Shown piece by piece: positions 45,248 to 57,816 of a stretch of DNA of 64,000 bases. The notes below the pieces were generated by a model. The model did not search any database. It was given only the letters and a program-made list of their open reading frames with translations, and was not told where the DNA came from. The number at the start of each line of letters is the position of its first letter. Position 1 is the stretch's first letter. The DNA comes from Nevskiaceae bacterium (lineage in GTDB: Bacteria > Pseudomonadota > Gammaproteobacteria > Nevskiales > Nevskiaceae): assembly GCA_008012115.1 (NCBI GenBank), contig SSEB01000005.1:1-64000 (forward strand). The letters are read 5' to 3'. The position numbers and the translations under genes are program-made.

Positions 45248-46017
45248 GCCTGCACGGCGGGAGCCTTGCGGTAACGCCGCCAGAGGGACAGCACGGGACC
45301 CGACAAGGCGTACCCGAAGAACACCAGGAAGAAGATGTGCGGCGGGTCCATCGCGAACAGCGCCAGCAGGCCGACCATCGAGACGATATAGCGGAACGGC
45401 ACACGTCCTTCGATCTTGACCTGCTTGAAGCTGGCAAAGCGGATATTGCTCACCATCAGGATGCCGGCCGCACCGGTGGTCAGCGCCGCCAGCAGCATCA
45501 CCGCCCAGTTGTCACCCGGCAGGCCCGACTCGCTCGCCGCCCAGACGAAACCCGTGACCACCGCGGCGGCGGCCGGTGACGGCAGGCCGAAGAAATCGCC
45601 CTTGGCGCCGCCGCGCGAGGCCAGCACGTTGAAGCGCGCCAGACGCAGCGCCGCGCAGGCCGCGTAAAGGAAGGCGATGGCCCAGCCGAGCTTGCCGCCG
45701 AGCCAGTGCACCTGCGCGAAATAATGAAGGCTGAAGGCATACATCACGATGCTGGCGGCAAAACCGAACGCGCCCATGTCGCAGAGGCTGTCGTATTCCT
45801 TGCCGAAGTCGCTGGAGGTATTGGTCAGGCGCGCGATGCGGCCGTCGAGGCCATCGGCGATCATCGCCGCGAGAATGCCGGCGCAGGCGGCGGAAAACTG
45901 GCCGTCCATCGCCGAAATGATCGCGTAGAAGCCGCCGAACAGCGTGCCCGTGGTGAACAGGTTGGGCAGCAGATAAATCCCCCTGCGCCGCTTCTTGCCG
46001 GTGACCGGTTCGTCCAT
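45244..46017 (-). CDS. pssA: CDP-diacylglycerol-serine O-phosphatidyltransferase
   Basis: PssA makes phosphatidylserine, precursor of phosphatidylethanolamine. The 257-residue inner-membrane protein has the CDP-alcohol phosphotransferase motif DGX2ARX8GX3DX3D as DGRIARLTNTSSDFGKEYD then SLCD, and about seven hydrophobic helices. This is the type II (Bacillus-like) enzyme, not the peripheral PssA of Escherichia coli. The placement between ilvC and leuA is common in beta- and gammaproteobacteria. A terminator separates it from ilvC. Confidence 0.94.
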   Translation of the reverse strand: MDEPVTGKKRRRGIYLLPNLFTTGTLFGGFYAIISAMDGQFSAACAGILAAMIADGLDGRIARLTNTSSDFGKEYDSLCDMGAFGFAASIVMYAFSLHYFAQVHWLGGKLGWAIAFLYAACAALRLARFNVLASRGGAKGDFFGLPSPAAAAVVTGFVWAASESGLPGDNWAVMLLAALTTGAAGILMVSNIRFASFKQVKIEGRVPFRYIVSMVGLLALFAMDPPHIFFLVFFGYALSGPVLSLWRRYRKAPAVQA

Positions 46018-46062
46018 GCTCAGCTTCCCTCGATGTTTCGCCGCATCTTACGGTTGCGGCCC

Positions 46063-46092
46063 GCAAAAGATAAGGGGCGCCGGAGCGCCCCT
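46063..46092 (-). terminator. Intrinsic terminator after ilvC
   Basis: On the minus strand AGGGGCGC pairs with GCGCCCCT (8 bp, 4-nt loop, 46073-46092) and is followed by TATCTTTTG. It lies 23 bp after the ilvC stop. Confidence 0.7.
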
Positions 46093-46115
46093 GATCGGTG
46101 TCACCGCGATGAAAC

Positions 46116-47689
<1,574 letters not shown>

Positions 47690-48015
47690 AGGGCGCGCAC
47701 CTTAGCCATGTTTGTGCTGCGGCGCAATAGCGTTGCGCCGACGCGTGCTGGCGGCGCGCGCGGGCCCGGCGAAGCCCCTCCGCGCGAGTCCGGATCACGT
47801 CCTGCACCGCCACCCGCTGGGCCGGCGCGGCAAGATGATATTGTTAATAAATATTTATCGTTTTTTATTTTGATATATTATTTATAACAATCTGCCCATG
47901 GTCAAGGGCAACAGCGGGTGACGCGTTCAAGGCCCGGATACTGCTCCGAAAACTGCCGGAAAGCAGCCTCTCGTGCTATAAAGCACACCCTTTTTTATTA
48001 GCCGCCTCGCCTTCC
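47690..48015. promoter_or_regulatory. Divergent ilvN/ilvB control region
   Basis: This 326-bp interval separates the two acetolactate synthase subunit genes. It holds a perfect 7-bp inverted repeat GGCGCAA/TTGCGCC (47721-47739, 5-nt loop) 30 bp before the ilvN ribosome binding site, repeat R7 (47810-47921), and a small hairpin GTGCT/AGCAC (47973-47986) followed by ACCCTTTTTT 16 bp before the ilvB leader end. The last could be a weak attenuator or, alternatively, TATAAA within it could be the ilvB -10 box. No branched-chain leader peptide was found for either gene. Confidence 0.5.
47810..47921. repeat. R7: 112-bp palindromic repeat element
   Basis: Ends CCACCCGCT (47810-47818) and AGCGGGTGA (47913-47921) flank the core 47843-47888, which begins GTTAATAAAT and ends TTTATAAC. 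The left arm holds GCCG/CGGC and the right arm TGCCC/GGGCA. It occupies the middle of the ilvN/ilvB divergent region. Confidence 0.95.
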
Positions 48016-49857
48016 ATGAACGCCGCACCGAAAACCCCGACGCATCCCCTCGCTGGCAAGACCCTGTCCGGCGCGGAAATCGTCGTGCAGGTGCTGGCGG
48101 ATGAGGGCGTCACGGCGATCTTCGGCTACAGCGGCGGCGCCATCCTGCCGACCTACGATGCCGTGTTCCGTTACAACGCCGAGCATCGCAACGCCGACGG
48201 CAGCGAGTCGATGCCGCTGATCGTGCCCGCCAACGAGCAGGCGGCCGGCTTCATGGCTGCCGGCTACGCCCGCGCCTCCGGCAAGGTCGGTGTGGCACTG
48301 GTGACCTCCGGCCCCGGCGCCACCAACACGGTGACGCCGGTGCGCGACTGCATGGCGGACTCCATCCCCATCGTCGTGATCTGCGGCCAGGTGCCGACCG
48401 CCGCCATCGGCTCCGACGGCTTCCAGGAAGCGCCGATCAGCAACATCATGTCGGCCTGCGCCAAGCACGTGTTCCTGGTCACCGACGCCAAGAAGCTCGA
48501 GGCGACCATGCGCACCGCCTTCGAGATCGCCCGCAGCGGCCGCCCCGGCCCGGTCGTGGTCGATATCCCCAAGGATGTCCAGAACTGGACCGGCACCTTC
48601 CGCGGCGAAGGCGTGCTGCCCGTGCCCGGTTACCGCGCCCGCCTCAAGGCCGTGGCCGACAGCACGCTCGATGAGGCGGCCTGCGCCCGCTTCCACGACA
48701 TGCTGTCGCAGTCGAAGCGTCCGCTGATCTATGCCGGCGGCGGCGTCATCAACGGCGAAGCCTCGCAGGCGCTGCGCGATTTCGCCCATACCTTCGGTAT
48801 CCCGGTCACCACCACGTTGATGGGCATCGGCGCCTACGACACCACCGAGCCGCTGGCCCTGCACATGCTGGGCATGCACGGCACCGCCTTTGCCAACTAC
48901 GCCACCGACGACTGCGATTTCCTGATTGCCGTCGGCGCCCGCTTCGACGACCGCGTCGCCGGCGTGCCAGCGCGCTTCGCCCGCAGCGCCAAGTGGATCG
49001 CGCACCTCGACATCGACGTGGCCGAGATCAACAAGGTCAAGCGCGTGCACTGGCATCACGTCGGCGAACTGAACCCGGCGCTGAAGGCGCTGCTGGCTTA
49101 CGCGCAGGACCGCGGCTTCAAGCCCGACTACAGCGAATGGCACCGCCACATCGCCGAGCTGAAGCACCAGCACGCCCTCAACTACGACCGCAGCAGCGAG
49201 GCCATCCAGCCGCACGCGGTGATCGAGGAGATCAACAAGGCCACGCGCGGCGAGGCCATCGTCGCCACCGGCGTCGGCCAGCACCAGATGTGGGCCGCGC
49301 AGTATTTCGACTTCAAGCAGCCGCGCCTGTGGCTCACCTCCGGTTCGATGGGCACCATGGGGTTCGGCCTGCCGGCCGCCATCGGCGCCGCCTTCGCGCA
49401 GCCCGGCAAGATCGTCATCGACATCGATGGCGATGCCAGCATCCGCATGAATCTCGGCGAGCTGGAAACCGCGACCACCTACAATCTGCCGGTCAAGGTG
49501 GTGGTGCTGAACAACAACGGCGACGGCATGGTCAAGCAGTGGCAGCGCCTGTTCTTCGAGAGCCGCTACGCCGGCAGCGACAAGTCGCTGCACCGCAAGG
49601 ACTTCATCAAGGCCGCGCAGGCCGACGGCTACGAGTTCGCCGAGCGCGTCACGCGCAAGGAAGACCTGGCCCGCGTGGTCCGCGACTTCATCGCCTTCAA
49701 GGGACCGGCCTTCCTCGAGGTGATCATCGACCCGGTGGCCTCGGTCTACCCGATGGTCGGCCCCGGCATGTCCTACGACCAGATGATCACCGGCGACTGG
49801 ATCCCGGCCCGCGCCGCGCCGGCGGCCACCAAGAGCGACAAGGCCGACCTGTTCTGA
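48016..49857 (+). CDS. ilvB: Acetolactate synthase large (catalytic) subunit
   Basis: This TPP enzyme joins two pyruvates, or pyruvate and ketobutyrate, in branched-chain amino acid synthesis. The 613-residue protein has the catalytic Glu segment PANEQAAGFMAAGYARASGK, the FAD-binding middle domain and the TPP/Mg2+ motif DIDGDASIRMNLGELE... NNN (about residues 474-497). The roughly 40-residue excess over the usual 570 lies in N-terminal and short internal insertions (YNAEHRNADGSES). It is on the plus strand, opposite to ilvN and ilvC, whereas these genes are usually one operon. It may also be labelled ilvI. Confidence 0.95.
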   Translation: MNAAPKTPTHPLAGKTLSGAEIVVQVLADEGVTAIFGYSGGAILPTYDAVFRYNAEHRNADGSESMPLIVPANEQAAGFMAAGYARASGKVGVALVTSGPGATNTVTPVRDCMADSIPIVVICGQVPTAAIGSDGFQEAPISNIMSACAKHVFLVTDAKKLEATMRTAFEIARSGRPGPVVVDIPKDVQNWTGTFRGEGVLPVPGYRARLKAVADSTLDEAACARFHDMLSQSKRPLIYAGGGVINGEASQALRDFAHTFGIPVTTTLMGIGAYDTTEPLALHMLGMHGTAFANYATDDCDFLIAVGARFDDRVAGVPARFARSAKWIAHLDIDVAEINKVKRVHWHHVGELNPALKALLAYAQDRGFKPDYSEWHRHIAELKHQHALNYDRSSEAIQPHAVIEEINKATRGEAIVATGVGQHQMWAAQYFDFKQPRLWLTSGSMGTMGFGLPAAIGAAFAQPGKIVIDIDGDASIRMNLGELETATTYNLPVKVVVLNNNGDGMVKQWQRLFFESRYAGSDKSLHRKDFIKAAQADGYEFAERVTRKEDLARVVRDFIAFKGPAFLEVIIDPVASVYPMVGPGMSYDQMITGDWIPARAAPAATKSDKADLF

Positions 49858-49934
49858 TCCCCTCGCCCCGGTCCGCCGGGGCGAGCGCCATACGGCATCC
49901 GTTATCCCGATTACCCACCCCGCTGGAGCGAGGC

Positions 49935-50702
49935 ATGTCACAGGTTCTCATCGAAAAAGACGGCGGCGTGATGACGCTACGCTTCCATCGTCCCGACAAG
50001 AAGAATGCGCTGACCGCGGTGATGTATCAGGCTGCCGCCGACGCGCTGACCCAGGCCGCCGCCGATCCCACCGTCCGCGTTGCACTGATCACCGGCACCA
50101 AGGACTGCTTCTCCAGCGGCAACGATCTGCAGGACTTCCTGCAGAACCCGCCGGTGGCGCCGGACGCGCCGGTGGCGCAGTTCATGCGCGCCGTCGCCAC
50201 TTTCCCCAAGCCGCTGGTGGCCGCGGTCAACGGCTTCGCCATCGGCGTCGGCACCACCCTGCTGCTGCACTGCGATCTGGTTTACGCCGGCCAGGGTGCA
50301 CGCTTCCAGCTGCCCTTCGTCAACATCGGCATCTGCCCGGAGCTGGCCTCCAGCTACCTGATGCCGCGCAGCATGGGTTACGCCCGTGCCGCCGAGCTGG
50401 TGCTGCTGGGCGAACCGTTCACTGCCGAAAAGGCGCTGGCTTACGGCATCGTCAACGAAGTGCTGCCGGACGCCGAATGCGAGGCCCGAGCACGCAATCG
50501 AGCCGAGCGCCTGGCCGCACAGCCGCCCGAAGCGATGCGCACCGCCAAGATGCTGCTGCGCCGCTGGGATCAGCAGACCGTGCTCGACGCCATCGCCTAC
50601 GAGGCCAGCTATTTCATGCCAATGCTGGGCAAGCCCGAGGCGCGCGAGGCGATGACCGCGTTCATGGAAAAGCGCAAGCCGGATTTCTCCCGCTTCAGCT
50701 GA
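49935..50702 (+). CDS. Enoyl-CoA hydratase/isomerase family protein
   Basis: A 255-residue crotonase-fold protein. It has the CoA-binding and oxyanion segments FSSGNDLQDFLQ and AAVNGFAIGVGTTLLLHCDL. In the active site it reads PFVNIGICPELASSYLMPR: the first crotonase Glu (as in QPEI) is replaced, while the Glu of PEL is present, the pattern of delta3,delta2-enoyl-CoA isomerases (ECI2-like). It may therefore move double bonds during unsaturated fatty acid oxidation, which fits the nearby fadAB. ATG at 49935 follows GAGCGAGGC. It ends before a strong terminator. Confidence 0.85.
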   Translation: MSQVLIEKDGGVMTLRFHRPDKKNALTAVMYQAAADALTQAAADPTVRVALITGTKDCFSSGNDLQDFLQNPPVAPDAPVAQFMRAVATFPKPLVAAVNGFAIGVGTTLLLHCDLVYAGQGARFQLPFVNIGICPELASSYLMPRSMGYARAAELVLLGEPFTAEKALAYGIVNEVLPDAECEARARNRAERLAAQPPEAMRTAKMLLRRWDQQTVLDAIAYEASYFMPMLGKPEAREAMTAFMEKRKPDFSRFS

Positions 50703-50721
50703 GGCACTGATGCCATACAAG

Positions 50722-50750
50722 AGAGGCCGCCCCAGGGCGGCCTCTTGCGT
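50722..50750 (+). terminator. Intrinsic terminator after the isomerase gene
   Basis: AGAGGCCGCCC (50722-50732) pairs perfectly with GGGCGGCCTCT (50735-50745) over 11 bp. The T-run after it is weak (TGCGTTT), but the stem is very stable and lies 20 bp after the stop. Confidence 0.65.
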
Positions 50751-50795
50751 TTCCGTACCTGCCCGTATCGGCGCGAAAGGGGCATAATCGCGGCC

Positions 50796-51455
50796 ATGAA
50801 GAAAACCGCCAGCAAGCGCGAACAAAACAAGTTGGCCAACCGCGCGGCGATCCTCGAAGCTGCCCAGCAGTCGTTCATCGAGCAGGGCTATGACGCAGTG
50901 ACGGTGCGCGACATCATCCGCAAGACCGGGCTGGCCGCCGGCACCTTCTACAACTATTTCGAGGACAAGGCCGAGCTGCTGCATGCGCTGATTGAACAGC
51001 ATATCGGCAGCCTCACCACCCGCCTCTCCGCGACCCGGCGTGCGGCGACCAGCATCGAGCAGTTCCTCCACGATGCCTATCTCGCGGTTTTCGAGGAGAT
51101 CGTGGAATACCCCGGCTTCTACGCGATGATGTTCCGCAACGAGCCGGTGATCCGCGCCTTCTACGACGACAACGTCATCGGCCACACCATGCTGGCGCTC
51201 AAGCAGGATCTGCGGCTGGCGATGGCACGCGGCGTGTTTCCCGAAATGGATGCCGACTATCTCACGGCGATTCTCGGTGGCGCCGGTTACGAACTGGCGC
51301 GGATGATGGTCGAGCGCAAGGGCAAGAAACCCGAGCAGGCCGCCGCCTTCGCCACGCGGCTGTTCCTTTCCGGCGTGCAGGGTTTTTCTGCCACCCAGGG
51401 CGGCGGCGCCCTGATCCGCCGCGGCTCCCTGAAAATCGGGGACGCCGCACGCTAG
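50796..51455 (+). CDS. TetR-family transcriptional regulator
   Basis: A 219-residue TetR-type repressor. The N-terminal helix-turn-helix is typical (ILEAAQQSFIEQGYDAVTVR then DIIRKTGLAAGTFYNYFEDK), followed by a ligand-binding domain of helices. It sits between an isomerase gene and convergent fadA/fadB, so control of fatty-acid oxidation genes (like PsrA or FadR-type TetR proteins) is a reasonable inference, with an acyl-CoA as ligand. A CATAAT box lies 7 nt before the ATG at 50796, so the mRNA may be leaderless; an in-frame ATG at 50745 would add 17 unrelated residues. Confidence 0.9.
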   Translation: MKKTASKREQNKLANRAAILEAAQQSFIEQGYDAVTVRDIIRKTGLAAGTFYNYFEDKAELLHALIEQHIGSLTTRLSATRRAATSIEQFLHDAYLAVFEEIVEYPGFYAMMFRNEPVIRAFYDDNVIGHTMLALKQDLRLAMARGVFPEMDADYLTAILGGAGYELARMMVERKGKKPEQAAAFATRLFLSGVQGFSATQGGGALIRRGSLKIGDAAR

Positions 51456-51471
51456 CGTCTTCGCTGACAAC

Positions 51472-51504
51472 AAAAAAAGGCCGGAGCATGCTCCGGCCTT
51501 TTTT
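51472..51504. terminator. Bidirectional terminator between the TetR gene and fadA
   Basis: A perfect palindrome GGCCGGAGCATGCTCCGGCC is flanked by seven A residues on one side and six T residues on the other. It serves both convergent genes. Confidence 0.93.
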
Positions 51505-51525
51505 CTTGCCGCGACGGCTGAGCGC

Positions 51526-54906
<3,381 letters not shown>

Positions 54907-55034
54907 AAGTGCTTCACCTCGTTAGATTATGAAACCTGGCGCGTCCGCGCGGCGGGCGACTGAAAAATGAGGCGGCAATCATAGCGACCGGTCGATAGCG
55001 CGTAAACCGACGCCGAACGGCAAAAAAATCGCGT

Positions 55035-55063
55035 TTGACAAGCACTTAGCCCATCCATAAACT
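55035..55063 (+). promoter_or_regulatory. Sigma-70-type promoter upstream of the small ORF / H1-like gene
   Basis: A perfect TTGACA (55035-55040), a 17-bp spacer and TAAACT (55058-55063) point to transcription of the plus strand from about 55070. A short inverted repeat ACTTTT/AAAAGT follows in the leader. Confidence 0.6.
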
Positions 55064-55103
55064 GCGTTCACTTTTCGGGGGAAAAGTCAATAGGGGACGA
55101 AAA

Positions 55104-55316
55104 ATGGCTGCCTACGAGCGGCTTGCCCGGTTTGATGGCGCATTGAGCGAATTGCTCCGCTCGACTGCAGTGCGTGCGCGCCCGATTTCCCCCACAGATT
55201 CCGTCTTCTTTCATGCGGCGCCGCAGGTCTTGCCGCCGCATGCAGCCGACTTCCGCGTCATAGCCTATGCACGCGATTCCCGGCCTTACCGGCCGCAACA
55301 CGTATGGAGCTCGTGA
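55104..55316 (+). CDS. Small ORF of unknown function before the H1-like gene
   Basis: A 70-codon ORF with AGGGGA about 6 nt before its ATG and a good promoter 41-69 bp upstream, so it has the signals of a real gene. Its product (MAAYERLARFDGALSELLRS...) has a helical start and a Pro/His-rich remainder and matches no family I know. It overlaps the first 13 bp of the H1-like gene in another frame, so it may act as a coupled leader ORF instead of coding for a stable protein. Confidence 0.35.
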   Translation: MAAYERLARFDGALSELLRSTAVRARPISPTDSVFFHAAPQVLPPHAADFRVIAYARDSRPYRPQHVWSS

Positions 55317-55987
55317 ATCTCATGAAGAAGTCCGTAAAGGGCGGCAAGGCCGCAAAGCCCGCCAGCCGGTTGGCCAGCAAGCTGAAATCCTCGGCCAAGA
55401 AGGCGGTGGCGCGCGTCAAGGCCTCGGCACAGAAGGCCCGGGGCAAGGTCAAGGCGGCTGAGAGCAAGGTGGTCACGCGCGCCAAGGCCACCGAGAAAAA
55501 ACTGGTCGGCAAGGTCAAGGCGGCAGAGAGCAAGGTCGCCAAGCGCGTGAAAGCAGCCGAAAAGAAAGTGGTCGCCAAGGCCAAGGCCGTCGAGCGCAAG
55601 GCCAAGGCGGCGGTGAAGAATCCGGTCGCCAAGGCCAAGGCCGTCGAGAAGAAAGTGGTGGCGAAAGCCAAGGCGGTTGAGCAGCAGGTGGTGACCAAGG
55701 CCAAGACCGTGACCCAGAAGCCGGTCGCCGAGGTCAAGGCGGCCGTCAAGAAGGCCGCGGACTCGGCGCAGAAAACGGCGACTCAGGCTCGCGAGAAAGT
55801 CGCGACCTTCGTGCAGCCGGTGGTGACGGCCGTCGCCCCGGTGATCCCGTCGCCGATGTCGCGCGCCTTCCTCGCCACCAGCAAGGGCAAGAAGGAAGCT
55901 GCCGATCACCCGGCGCCCGCCGCCGAACCGGCAGCCGCGCCCGCGGCGGAGCCCGCGCCGGCGCCGGTCGGCGACTCGCTGCCCTGA
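55304..55987 (+). CDS. Histone H1-like lysine/alanine-rich protein with 11-residue repeats
   Basis: A 227-residue basic protein rich in Lys, Ala and Val, resembling bacterial histone H1-like or AlgP proteins that coat DNA. From about residue 45 to 170 it is built of 11-residue units such as KVKAAESKVVT, RAKATEKKLVG, RVKAAEKKVVA, KAKAVEKKVVA and KAKAVEQQVVT, a hendecad pattern expected to form a long amphipathic helix or right-handed coiled coil. A Pro/Ala/Glu tail ends it. ATG at 55304 or 55322 may be the start; GGAG lies 11 nt before the second. DNA binding is inferred from composition. Confidence 0.8.
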   Translation: MELVNLMKKSVKGGKAAKPASRLASKLKSSAKKAVARVKASAQKARGKVKAAESKVVTRAKATEKKLVGKVKAAESKVAKRVKAAEKKVVAKAKAVERKAKAAVKNPVAKAKAVEKKVVAKAKAVEQQVVTKAKTVTQKPVAEVKAAVKKAADSAQKTATQAREKVATFVQPVVTAVAPVIPSPMSRAFLATSKGKKEAADHPAPAAEPAAAPAAEPAPAPVGDSLP

Positions 55988-56006
55988 GCCCGACGGCGTG
56001 AATGCC

Positions 56007-56035
56007 ACCCGCCAGCGAACGCTGGCGGGTTTTTT
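56007..56035 (+). terminator. Intrinsic terminator after the H1-like gene
   Basis: ACCCGCCAGC pairs perfectly with GCTGGCGGGT (10 bp, GAAC loop) followed by a run of T residues, 19 bp after the stop. Its ACCCGCC start resembles the repeat end sequence by chance; the true R8 element begins 32 bp further on. Confidence 0.93.
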
Positions 56036-56067
56036 CATGTCCATCGCCTCCAGGCGTGCCAGAATGC

Positions 56068-56179
56068 CCATCCGCTGTGCCGCGGCACGGGACTCGTGTT
56101 GTTATATTTTGACTTATAAATATAAAATCAATAAATGATTAGTAACACTTTCGACGCGATTTCGCGCTAGAGCGGGTCC
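56068..56179. repeat. R8: 112-bp palindromic repeat element
   Basis: Ends CCATCCGCT (56068-56076) and AGCGGGTCC (56171-56179) each differ by one or two bases from the consensus. The core 56101-56146 begins GTTATATTTT and ends GATTAGTAAC. The left arm holds GTGC/GCAC and the right arm CGCG/CGCG, both with 4-nt loops. It ends 7 bp before the ATG of the ArsR-methyltransferase gene. Confidence 0.9.
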
Positions 56180-56186
56180 GCCCTTC

Positions 56187-57116
56187 ATGCACCTTTCGCT
56201 CGAGCAAAGTACGCAGCTGTGCAGCCTGCTGGCCGACGAGAGCCGGCTGCGCCTGCTGCTGCTGCTGGAAGCGCACGAACTGTCGGTGGCCGAACTGACC
56301 GAAATCACCGGTCTGGCGCAGAGCCGCGTGTCGACGCACCTGTCGCGACTCAAGCGCGCGGCACTGGTGCAGGACAAGCGTGTCGGCGCGGCAGCGTTGT
56401 ACTCCGCCAGCGCCAACGGCGGCGACGCCCAGGCGCTGTGGGCGCTGCTGCGCGGCCAGATCGACGACCGCCAGGCCCGGCTGGACCGCGAGCGTGCCGA
56501 GGAAGTGATCCGCGCCCGCAAGCACGGCCAGACCTGGGCAGAGTCGGTGGCCGGCCGCATGGAGCTGCACTACTCCCCCGGCCGGACCTGGGAGGCCACC
56601 GCGCGCGCGGTGATCGGCCTGCACGAGTTCGGCGACGCGCTGGATCTCGCCTGCGGCGACGGCGTACTGGCCGAGCTGATCGCCGGGCACGCCCGCAGCG
56701 TCACCTGCGTCGACATCAGCGCCACCGTGATCGACGCCGCGCAGAAGCGCCTTGCCGCCTACGCCAACGTGCGCTTCTGCCAGGCCGATATGCACGCGCT
56801 GCCGCTGGCCGACGCCGGCTTCGATCACATCTTTGCCATGCATGCCCTGTCCTACTCGCGCCAGCCGCAGAAGATGCTGGCCGAAGCGGCGCGCCTGCTG
56901 CGTCCGGGCGGCCGCCTGGTCGTAGCCACGCTCAACGCGCATCGCCATGAAGAGGCGATGCGTGCCTACGACCATGTCAATCTCGGCCTGGCGCCCGACA
57001 AGCTGCGCAAGCTGCTGAGCGCCGCCGGCCTTCAGGTCGAGCAATGCGGCGTCACCTCGCGGGAGCCGCGGCCGCCCTATTTCGAAGTCGTGACCGCGCT
57101 GGCGCGCCGTCCCTGA
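56187..57116 (+). CDS. ArsR-type regulator fused to a SAM-dependent methyltransferase
   Basis: A 309-residue two-domain protein. Residues about 1-90 form an ArsR winged helix (LCSLLADESRLRLLLLLEAH, VAELTEITGLAQSRVSTHLS), and residues about 120-305 form a class I methyltransferase with motif I DALDLACGDGVLAELIAG, CVDIS, FCQADMHALPLADAGFDHIF and LLRPGGRLVVATLN. Such fusions are often found near methionine or SAM-cycle genes and may sense SAM or its product; none of those genes is in this window. No metal-site Cys pair is seen in the ArsR domain. Repeat R8 lies immediately upstream and would be in the mRNA leader or promoter. Confidence 0.88.
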   Translation: MHLSLEQSTQLCSLLADESRLRLLLLLEAHELSVAELTEITGLAQSRVSTHLSRLKRAALVQDKRVGAAALYSASANGGDAQALWALLRGQIDDRQARLDRERAEEVIRARKHGQTWAESVAGRMELHYSPGRTWEATARAVIGLHEFGDALDLACGDGVLAELIAGHARSVTCVDISATVIDAAQKRLAAYANVRFCQADMHALPLADAGFDHIFAMHALSYSRQPQKMLAEAARLLRPGGRLVVATLNAHRHEEAMRAYDHVNLGLAPDKLRKLLSAAGLQVEQCGVTSREPRPPYFEVVTALARRP

Positions 57117-57120
57117 AACC

Positions 57121-57807
57121 ATGAGCCGCAAGACCCTCAGGCGCTGGCTGCCGCTGCTGCTGTTCGCGCTGGCGCTGACCGCCAGCCTGGCCGTGGCACA
57201 TGCGCAGGGCGTCACCGTCGCCTCGGCGCTGCGCTGGCTCTACGTCACGCTGCGCGACGCGCCCTGGCTGGTGCTGGTGCTGTTCACGCTGCGGCCACCC
57301 TTCGTGCTGCCGATCAGCTGGCTGGTGCTGCTCTGCGGCATGCTCTGGGGGCTGCTGCTCGGCGGCGCCTGCGCGGTCGTCGGCATGCTGCTGTCGGCGG
57401 CCAGCAGCTACGCGGCGGCGCGTTTCCTGCTGCCACCGCAATCCGCCGACGGCGCCGCCAGCGGCAAGCTCGGTGCCTGGCTGGCGCGCCTGCGGCGCGA
57501 AGGATTCATGTCGGTGACGCTGATGCGGCTGATGCTGCTGCCCTTCGACCTGGTCAACTTCGCCGCCGCCGGCCTGCGCGTCGACTTTCGCAGCTTCCTT
57601 CTCGCCACCGCGCTGGGCAACACCGTGGCGACCGCAATCTACGCCAGTGTCGGCGCTTCGATCCACGTCGAAGCGTTTCTCGACAGCGGCCACCTGCCGG
57701 CGCTGCGCGAGGTGCTGGATACCCGCCAGTTGCTCCTGACGCTGGCAGCGCTGGCGGCCAGCCTGCTGCTGGCCCACTGGTTCAAGCGCCGCAACGGCAG
57801 CGCTTGA
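57121..57807 (+). CDS. VTT-domain (TVP38/DedA-like) membrane protein
   Basis: A 228-residue inner-membrane protein. After an N-terminal helix (LPLLLFALALTASLAVAHA), it has the VTT/SNARE-associated core: FVLPISWLVLLCGMLWGLLL, GGACAVVGMLLSAASSYAAA, TLMRLMLLPFDLVNFAAAGL and FLLATALGNTVATAIYASVG. VTT proteins are now thought to include lipid scramblases or transporters, for instance of undecaprenyl phosphate. It starts 4 bp after the methyltransferase gene, so the two are co-transcribed. It is convergent with dnaQ. The substrate is unknown. Confidence 0.87.
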   Translation: MSRKTLRRWLPLLLFALALTASLAVAHAQGVTVASALRWLYVTLRDAPWLVLVLFTLRPPFVLPISWLVLLCGMLWGLLLGGACAVVGMLLSAASSYAAARFLLPPQSADGAASGKLGAWLARLRREGFMSVTLMRLMLLPFDLVNFAAAGLRVDFRSFLLATALGNTVATAIYASVGASIHVEAFLDSGHLPALREVLDTRQLLLTLAALAASLLLAHWFKRRNGSA

Positions 57808-57816
57808 AGTCGCGGC

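Noticed and set aside
55068..55301. 77-codon minus-strand ORF between fadB and the H1-like gene
   Set aside because: No ribosome binding site or promoter on that strand; the plus strand has clear signals instead.
56005..56035. CCACCCGCC at 56005 as the left end of R8
   Set aside because: It belongs to the terminator stem of the H1-like gene; CCATCCGCT at 56068 gives the exact 112-bp length.
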